Source: Euryarchaeota archaeon UBA19 (GTDB taxonomy: Archaea > Thermoplasmatota > Poseidoniia > Poseidoniales > Thalassarchaeaceae). From it: 9,660 nucleotides of DNA. The stretch lies in the NCBI GenBank assembly GCA_002502175.1, contig DAPQ01000065.1:595-10254 (forward strand), read 5' to 3'. The notes under the pieces were generated by a model that had not been told where the DNA came from, did no database searches, and saw nothing but the letters and a program-made list of their open reading frames with translations. Position numbers and translations under genes: made by a program. Below are positions 5,194 through 9,660 of the stretch, piece after piece (positions within the stretch are counted from its first letter, which is position 1; each line of letters opens with the position of its first letter).

Positions 5194-6561
5194 ATGGACC
5201 AATTACCAAATCTAGGTAGAGAGCAAGAGATGCTCGATTCTATGGGGCTAAAGTCGATTGATGATTTATTTTCGGACATACCAGAAGGTGTCCGTAGAGT
5301 TGATCCACTACCTCTACGGGAACCCCAATCTGAAGAGGAAATTTGGGCAGATGCACAACATTTACTCGGAGCCAACATAGATCTTGATTCCAGACCATCC
5401 TTCCTTTCTGCTGGTCTGGCTCGAAACTTTGTCCCTACTATGGTGCCTATGCTCGCAACTCGTGGAGAGTTCCTGACCTCCTACACACCTTACCAGCCAG
5501 AGGTCAGCCAAGGAATGCTACAGGCTATGTGGGAATTCCAGACTATGGTGTCAGAATTAGTTGGATTGCCTGTGTCAAACGTCTCGATGTATGATGCTAG
5601 CACAGCCGCTGCAGAAGCCATTACTTGCGCAGTTCGAGTAAAAGGTCGCAAAGCCACTCAGAAAGGAGTTGTCTACGTCTCACAATTTGTACCTCCTCAT
5701 CGATTGTCTGTAATCGAGAATTACACCCAAGGAGTTGGAATAGAATTGCGTACTTTAGAACATGATTCAAATGGTAGAGTAAACCTAGGTGCTGCAGCTT
5801 CGGCAGAAGGTGCTTGTGCGGTTTATGTCGAACAACCGAATGCCTTTGGGGAACTCGATGAAGGTATTACTCGCTTGAAGGAAATCATCGGAGAAAACAC
5901 AGCTCTAATCGTCGGGGTTGACGCTGTCTCTCTAGGGATTGTTGAAGCGCCCGGAAATTACGGTGCTGATATCGTAGTAGGAGAAGGTCAACCATTTGGA
6001 ATAGGGCCGACTGCTGGTGGACCAATCTACGGCCTATTTGCTTGTAAGAAGGACTACCTTAGGCTGATGCCTGGAAGAATTGTTGGAAAAACCCTTGACG
6101 AAGATGGAAAGGATGCTTTCACCTTGACACTATCAACTCGCGAGCAACACATTCGTCGCCACAGAGCAACGTCCAATATTTGTTCCAATGAAACTCTAAT
6201 CGCCCTTATGGGAGCAATGCATATGTCTTTGCTAGGACCAGAAGGCTTGGAGAAACTAGCTCTTCGTGTTGCTGCTACAACCGAACTCACAAAGCAAGCC
6301 ATATGCGGTATTGATGGAGTCGAGTTAGTTGACCCTGATACTCCTAATTTCCGAGAGTTCGCAGTCAAGTTACCAGGTGATGCGAGCGATGCCGTCGCTC
6401 ACATGGATGCTGCTGGAGTTCTTGGCGGATTCCCGATGGGTGAATGGTGGGATTCAATGTCATCCTGCTTGTTAATCGGCTGTGATGAAAGAACTACAAC
6501 ATCGGATATCGATGCCCTCGTTTCTGCTCTATCCGCTTGGGTCGAGGAGGTATCTGCATGA
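5194..6561 (+). CDS. gcvPA: Glycine dehydrogenase (decarboxylating) subunit 1
   Basis: This is the N-terminal half of the P-protein. With GcvPB it forms the PLP-dependent enzyme that decarboxylates glycine and transfers the aminomethyl group to the lipoyl arm of the H-protein. The 455-aa product has the family hallmarks in order: an N-terminal ML-x-x-x-G...DDLFSDIPEGVR segment; SYTPYQPEVSQGMLQAMWEF (from about 96); SMYDASTAAAEA; GEGQPFGIGPTAGGP (about 263-277); PGRIVGKT; and TREQHIRRHRATSNICSN (about 315-332). The family's usual FGGP is AGGP here, a mild variation. The subunit form split from GcvPB is typical of archaea and many Gram-positive bacteria, unlike the single long GcvP of proteobacteria. 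Length and motifs are complete. Its stop overlaps the gcvPB start (ATGA), so the two subunits are translationally coupled, which suits an equimolar complex. It is divergent from the SDR-like gene. The assignment is very secure. Confidence 0.98.
   Translation: MDQLPNLGREQEMLDSMGLKSIDDLFSDIPEGVRRVDPLPLREPQSEEEIWADAQHLLGANIDLDSRPSFLSAGLARNFVPTMVPMLATRGEFLTSYTPYQPEVSQGMLQAMWEFQTMVSELVGLPVSNVSMYDASTAAAEAITCAVRVKGRKATQKGVVYVSQFVPPHRLSVIENYTQGVGIELRTLEHDSNGRVNLGAAASAEGACAVYVEQPNAFGELDEGITRLKEIIGENTALIVGVDAVSLGIVEAPGNYGADIVVGEGQPFGIGPTAGGPIYGLFACKKDYLRLMPGRIVGKTLDEDGKDAFTLTLSTREQHIRRHRATSNICSNETLIALMGAMHMSLLGPEGLEKLALRVAATTELTKQAICGIDGVELVDPDTPNFREFAVKLPGDASDAVAHMDAAGVLGGFPMGEWWDSMSSCLLIGCDERTTTSDIDALVSALSAWVEEVSA
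6546..6551 (+). promoter_or_regulatory. Strong ribosome binding site of gcvPB inside gcvPA
   Basis: GGAGGT lies 6 nt before ATG 6558 and inside the last codons of gcvPA. It is the best SD in the window and, with the ATGA overlap, fixes the gcvPB start against the in-frame TTG at 6537. Confidence 0.9.
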
Positions 6562-8054
6562 GTGATATCTTCGACTTTAACGGAGCAAAGGGCTCTGGCT
6601 GGTCTCAACCAGAACCAATGAACGAGGATGCAATAAACACTGTGCCGGCTTCTTTACGCCGCTCAAAACTTCCTCGCTGGCCTCGAGCTAGTGAGCCTGA
6701 ATTAGTCCGTCATTACACACTATTGTCACAACGAAATTTTGGAATAGATACAGGATTTTATCCACTAGGGTCCTGTACTATGAAGCACAATCCAAGAATC
6801 AATGAAAGGGTTGTACAATTACCTGGAATTGATAGGATACATCCATTACAACCCGAGCATCAAATTCAGGGTTTACTTTCCATCTACTATGAGATGCAGG
6901 AAATGTTGGCGATTTGTGCCGGAATGGATGAAGTAACCCTGCAACCAGTTGCTGGAGCACAAGGAGAGTTCACTGCAATTCGATGTATTCAGGAATACCA
7001 TCGCCGAAATGGCGACGAACAACGAGATAAGGTGATTGTACCTGATTCAGCTCATGGAACAAATCCCGCATCTGCCGCAATGTGTGGTTATGAAATCGTA
7101 GAAATTCCAAGCGGTGAAGACGGACGTCTAGATTTAGAGGCCCTCAGAGCGGCGGTTGGAGATGACACAGCCGCGATGATGATCACCAATCCAAGTACGC
7201 TTGGAATCTTTGAGCCCGAAATTGCCGAAGCGGCAGAAATCGTTCACGCCGCGGGCGGACAAATGTACTACGATGGAGCCAACTTCAACGCAATTCTAGG
7301 CAAAACAGACCCAGGTAGAATGGGATTCGATGCAGTACACTATAACCTTCACAAGACCTTCAGTCAGCCACACGGCGGCGGAGGTCCAGGAAGTGGCCCA
7401 ATCGGAGTAAAGGCACATCTAGCAGACTTCCTTCCATCTCCAATCGCTTACAGAGAAGAGACCGAAGATGGTGGCGCTACAGGAGATGGTTATCGCTACT
7501 TTTGGCGAACCCCAACCGATTCCATCGGTAAGGTCCAGCAGTGGCATGGAAATGCCGGGGCAGTGGTTCGAGCATGGGCATACTATCGCCGATATGGTAG
7601 AGAATTGGAATTGATGAGTGAGCACGCTGTTCTGAATGCAAATTATCTCCGACATCAAATCATGAATCCAACCCAAGAACAGTTGAACTCCATTCACTCA
7701 ATGCCAGTTGATGGTGCGCCTGCCGATTTTGTCAAGCATGAATTTACATTAAGCATGCTGCCTCTAAAGGAAACTACTGGAGTTACAGGAAAAGACATTG
7801 CAAAACGCCTACTCGACTATGGCTATATGTCGCCTACACTTTACTTCCCGATGATTGTTCCAGAATGTTTGATGATAGAACCAACTGAAACCGAAAGCCG
7901 GGAAGTATTGGATAAATTCGCTGATGACTTCTTGACAATTCTCAGCGAAGATCCAGAAGTCGTTCAATCCGCACCACACAATACAGATGTTAGGCGGGTG
8001 GATGAAGTACTTGCGGCTAGAAGTCTAATATTGCGTAAGGAATTCGACGATTGA
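6558..8054 (+). CDS. gcvPB: Glycine dehydrogenase (decarboxylating) subunit 2
   Basis: This is the C-terminal half of the P-protein and carries the PLP-binding lysine. In the 498-aa product the landmarks are FYPLGSCTMKHNPRINE (about 67-83), QPVAGAQGE (about 129-137), PDSAHGTNPASAAMCGYE (about 162-179), the substrate/cofactor strand YYDGANFNAI and NLHKTFSQPHGGGGPGSGP (about 263-281), where Lys266 is the Schiff-base lysine followed by the glycine loop. The C-terminal domain includes YGYMSPTLYFPMIVPECLMIEPTE, as in the family. All catalytic features are intact and the length is normal. It overlaps gcvPA by 4 bp and so is co-expressed. No gcvH or lipoate gene follows, so the carrier protein on which this enzyme depends is encoded elsewhere. 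The gap of about 85 bp to the next gene, with a TATA-like sequence, suggests the operon ends here. The call is very secure. Confidence 0.98.
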   Translation: MSDIFDFNGAKGSGWSQPEPMNEDAINTVPASLRRSKLPRWPRASEPELVRHYTLLSQRNFGIDTGFYPLGSCTMKHNPRINERVVQLPGIDRIHPLQPEHQIQGLLSIYYEMQEMLAICAGMDEVTLQPVAGAQGEFTAIRCIQEYHRRNGDEQRDKVIVPDSAHGTNPASAAMCGYEIVEIPSGEDGRLDLEALRAAVGDDTAAMMITNPSTLGIFEPEIAEAAEIVHAAGGQMYYDGANFNAILGKTDPGRMGFDAVHYNLHKTFSQPHGGGGPGSGPIGVKAHLADFLPSPIAYREETEDGGATGDGYRYFWRTPTDSIGKVQQWHGNAGAVVRAWAYYRRYGRELELMSEHAVLNANYLRHQIMNPTQEQLNSIHSMPVDGAPADFVKHEFTLSMLPLKETTGVTGKDIAKRLLDYGYMSPTLYFPMIVPECLMIEPTETESREVLDKFADDFLTILSEDPEVVQSAPHNTDVRRVDEVLAARSLILRKEFDD

Positions 8055-8083
8055 TATCTAACACAGAATTCAATCTGCGCGAA

Positions 8084-8093
8084 CCAAATAATA
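8084..8093 (+). promoter_or_regulatory. Candidate promoter of the membrane protein gene
   Basis: CCAAATAATA is an AT-rich, TATA-like element in the gcvPB downstream gap. Initiation about 26 nt after its centre would fall near 8116, after the TTG (8107) and GTG (8113) codons and before ATG 8140. This is weak evidence by itself but consistent with the start chosen for the next gene. Confidence 0.3.
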
Positions 8094-8139
8094 GCAACCT
8101 AACGCGTTGGCCGTGAAGGGGACTCGCGACTCGGAATGG

Positions 8140-8973
8140 ATGAGGGGCCAAGCCCTATGGTATCCTGCTAGCGAATCATCACCGGAGCATCTAGTTGGGG
8201 AAGAGAATCCAGGAGAAAATTGGGATATAGCCTCTATCTCTGAAGTTGGTAGAGGTTGGATGAGACAAAGGTTACAGCCACTAGGGCCAAGAATACTGTA
8301 CACAACTGCATGGGCTCCATTTTTCTTCATCGCTTCTGCTATACCTTTGGCATTTCCAGGGCGTACTCCAGATGACCAATTGGTAGCAATATCATTATTC
8401 TCTGCTAGTTGGTTTCTATTGTTACTTGGTTTTCGGAAATTGCAAGATGGTTTACCGATTCCTGTTGAAGGGTTATTGAAAAAATTCTATCCCTTTGACA
8501 TCGTACTAATGCTTCCAGCTGCAATAGTTTTCCTCCTACATATTCTAATCGATAGCCGCTTAGGTTGGCTTTCGTTTCTGCTTTTTGCCTTCGCCCAATA
8601 TCGCACAATTCAGAACCTCATTTCAGTGGCAGGTGAGAACTCTGCTCGGTGGCTTCTTCCAATCAATCCAGAAGACTACTCCGAAGCAGTGCTAAATGAT
8701 GGTTGGATGGGCGTTTCAACTAATTTCAGAAACGGTACACTCGCAAGGTGGGAGGAAACGCTTCCTGAATATACAGCGAATTTAATTGGAGTAACTCGGG
8801 GTGACTCAAGCTTTGTGGCATTCACTCTTATGCACCCTGTAGGTACAATACATGATGCTTTTTCCGACACATTTGTTTCAGACCATCGCTTTGCTACTCT
8901 TCTTTCCTCGCCACCATTGTTGATTGCTGGAGAGGCGTGGCCGGAAAGGTTCCTTGCAACAACCGATGAGTAG
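8140..8973 (+). CDS. Four-helix integral membrane protein, unknown function
   Basis: The product is not recognised. From ATG 8140 (277 aa) there is a hydrophilic N-terminus of about 50 residues with LWYPASESSPEHL and an arginine-containing GWMRQRLQPLGPR just before the membrane. Four hydrophobic segments follow at about 52-72, 79-98, 117-136 and 141-158. A soluble tail of about 110 residues (LLPINPEDYSEAVLNDGWMGVSTNFRNG..., then EETLPEYTANLIGV) looks folded rather than disordered. Four segments would put both ends on the same side, probably the cytoplasm. No catalytic motif, transporter signature or signal peptide is apparent. The frame stays open back to TTG 8107 (288 aa), with GTG at 8113; ATG 8140 was chosen because the nearby TATA-like element would start transcription after those codons, but no good SD precedes any of them. 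It sits between glycine cleavage and purine genes, which does not establish its role. It is real by length and composition; its function is open. Confidence 0.7.
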   Translation: MRGQALWYPASESSPEHLVGEENPGENWDIASISEVGRGWMRQRLQPLGPRILYTTAWAPFFFIASAIPLAFPGRTPDDQLVAISLFSASWFLLLLGFRKLQDGLPIPVEGLLKKFYPFDIVLMLPAAIVFLLHILIDSRLGWLSFLLFAFAQYRTIQNLISVAGENSARWLLPINPEDYSEAVLNDGWMGVSTNFRNGTLARWEETLPEYTANLIGVTRGDSSFVAFTLMHPVGTIHDAFSDTFVSDHRFATLLSSPPLLIAGEAWPERFLATTDE

Positions 8974-9001
8974 ATTTTGCAGTCGTTGCTTTCGGCAGGC
9001 A

Positions 9002-9007
9002 TTTTAA
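9002..9007 (+). promoter_or_regulatory. Possible TATA element for purE-guaA
   Basis: TTTTAA centred near 9004 lies about 25 nt before ATG 9029. A transcript starting there would be leaderless or nearly so, which fits the lack of an SD before purE. The element is short and lacks a clear BRE, so this is tentative. Confidence 0.3.
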
Positions 9008-9028
9008 CCGGCCGTTATGCGCTGTGGC

Positions 9029-9502
9029 ATGGACATATGTGTTGTTCTCGGTTCCAAGTCTGACATGCCAATCGCTGAGAAATGCAGAGGGGTGCTGGAA
9101 AAGTTCAATGTCAGCTACCAAATTAGAGTTGCATCAGCCCATCGAGCACCAAAATATTTGGAAGGTATAATTGAGAAAGCAGAAGCCGATGGTTGTCAGG
9201 TTTTCATTGGAATGGCAGGTGTCGCAGCCGCACTCCCTGGGGTGATCGCTTCAATGACTACGAAGCCGGTAATCGGTGTTCCTGTCGGGGGAAAGGTCCC
9301 TCTCGATTCTCTTCTATCAATTGTTCAAATGCCACCCGGAATGCCGGTTGCAACCGTAGGTGTAGACCGTGGTGATAATGCAGGTGCTTTAGCTGTACAA
9401 ATTTTGGCTACTTCCAACGAATCTATAGCTGCAGCATATGACGATTACAGATCAGCGATGACTGCAAAAGTAATTTCAGACGATGAGTCTATTCAGGGGT
9501 GA
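9029..9502 (+). CDS. purE: PurE, 5-(carboxyamino)imidazole ribonucleotide mutase / AIR carboxylase
   Basis: PurE produces 4-carboxy-AIR in de novo purine synthesis, either from N5-CAIR (when PurK is present) or directly from AIR and CO2. The 157-aa product is normal for single-domain PurE. Visible motifs are VVLGSKSDMP, the phosphate-binding start (about 5-14); SAHRAP, with the conserved active-site His38; the glycine loop GMAGVAAALPGV; TKPVIGVPVGG; and LLSIVQMPPGMPVATVGVD. In bacterial class I enzymes the loop reads AAHLPG; here the His position is Ala68, a form I associate with archaeal sequences. ATG 9029 is preferred over ATG 9017 because PurE proteins normally begin immediately before this first beta strand and because of the possible leaderless promoter; the longer start adds only four residues. 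The next gene begins 8 bp after the stop, so the two form a purine operon. The family is certain; whether the enzyme acts as mutase or carboxylase is not settled. Confidence 0.96.
   Translation: MDICVVLGSKSDMPIAEKCRGVLEKFNVSYQIRVASAHRAPKYLEGIIEKAEADGCQVFIGMAGVAAALPGVIASMTTKPVIGVPVGGKVPLDSLLSIVQMPPGMPVATVGVDRGDNAGALAVQILATSNESIAAAYDDYRSAMTAKVISDDESIQG
9498..9502 (+). promoter_or_regulatory. Ribosome binding site of the GMP synthase gene
   Basis: GGTGA, part of GGGGTGA that also contains the purE stop codon, lies 8 nt before ATG 9511. It supports that start over the in-frame GTG at 9499 and TTG at 9508, and links translation of the two genes. Confidence 0.7.
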
Positions 9503-9510
9503 AGTCATTG

Positions 9511-9660
9511 ATGAACACCCAGATGCTAGTCGATGAGGCCATCGAAGCACTGGAATCACAAATTAACGATACTGCAATCATTGCTTGTTCAGGAGGAATT
9601 GACAGTTCGGTTGCAGCGGTTTTAGCTCACCGTGCCGTAGGTAGCCTACTCCATTGTGTC
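9511..9660 (+). CDS. guaAB: GMP synthase ATP-pyrophosphatase subunit, 5' part
   Basis: Only the first 50 residues are in the window; the gene runs off the end. After an N-terminal helix (DEAIEALESQI) comes TAIIACSGGIDSSVAAVLAH, with the PP-loop SGGIDSS that binds ATP pyrophosphate, followed by RAVGSLLHCV. The combination of SGG-x-DSS-x-AA-x-LAH-RA-x-G is typical of GMP synthase, which adenylates XMP and aminates it to GMP. Starting directly at the ATPase domain, with no glutaminase domain in front, is typical of archaea, where the glutamine amidotransferase is a separate subunit. The close coupling to purE supports a purine role. NAD synthetase shares the PP-loop and cannot be fully excluded from so short a piece, but the context and flanking residues favour GMP synthase. 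Confidence 0.85.
   Translation, partial: MNTQMLVDEAIEALESQINDTAIIACSGGIDSSVAAVLAHRAVGSLLHCV

Noticed and set aside
6537..6557. gcvPB start at TTG 6537
   Set aside because: The ideal GGAGGT spacing and ATGA coupling point to ATG 6558; the seven extra residues lie over the gcvPA end and would place the SD inside the coding sequence.
8070..8330. 86-codon minus-strand frame spanning the gcvPB to membrane-gene gap
   Set aside because: It overlaps the start of a better-supported membrane protein gene and shows no motif, RBS or protein-like composition.

Overview
The window is archaeal and most likely comes from a marine planktonic euryarchaeon of the Poseidoniales (Marine Group II) or a close relative. 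The supporting signs are a transcription factor B gene, a glycine dehydrogenase split into two subunits, a GMP synthase ATPase domain that starts as its own gene, archaeal-looking TATA/BRE elements, Shine-Dalgarno sequences matching the archaeal anti-SD, and lineage-type hypothetical proteins. The placement is inferred from gene content and protein style; no database was searched.

Layout. A TFB gene (10-987, minus) is divergent from gcvT (from about 1177, plus), the aminomethyltransferase of the glycine cleavage system. A large mosaic protein with a pair of EF-hands (2417-4222, plus) follows gcvT. It meets tail to tail, with stop codons overlapping by 7 bp, a minus-strand gene for a degenerate extended-SDR protein (4216-5061). 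Divergent from that gene is the coupled pair gcvPA-gcvPB (5194-8054), encoding both halves of the P-protein. After gcvPB come an unrecognised four-helix membrane protein (about 8140-8973), purE (9029-9502) and the start of a GMP synthase ATPase-subunit gene cut by the window end (9511-9660).

How the genes work together. GcvPA/GcvPB decarboxylate glycine onto the lipoyl group of the H-protein, and GcvT releases ammonia and passes the one-carbon unit to a folate-type carrier. The H-protein and the dihydrolipoamide dehydrogenase are not in the window and must lie elsewhere. PurE and GMP synthase belong to purine synthesis, which consumes glycine and, in many organisms, one-carbon units. Proximity to gcv genes is therefore metabolically sensible, although co-regulation is not shown.

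The window is gene-dense: no gene-free stretch exceeds 300 bases, and the longest is the TFB/gcvT divergent region of about 190 bp. No tRNA, rRNA, CRISPR, insertion sequence or long repeat was seen. The least conventional content is the EF-hand mosaic protein, the SDR-like protein that has lost both the nucleotide-binding glycines and the catalytic Tyr/Lys, and the membrane protein of unknown role. I did not find a clear new multi-gene system.
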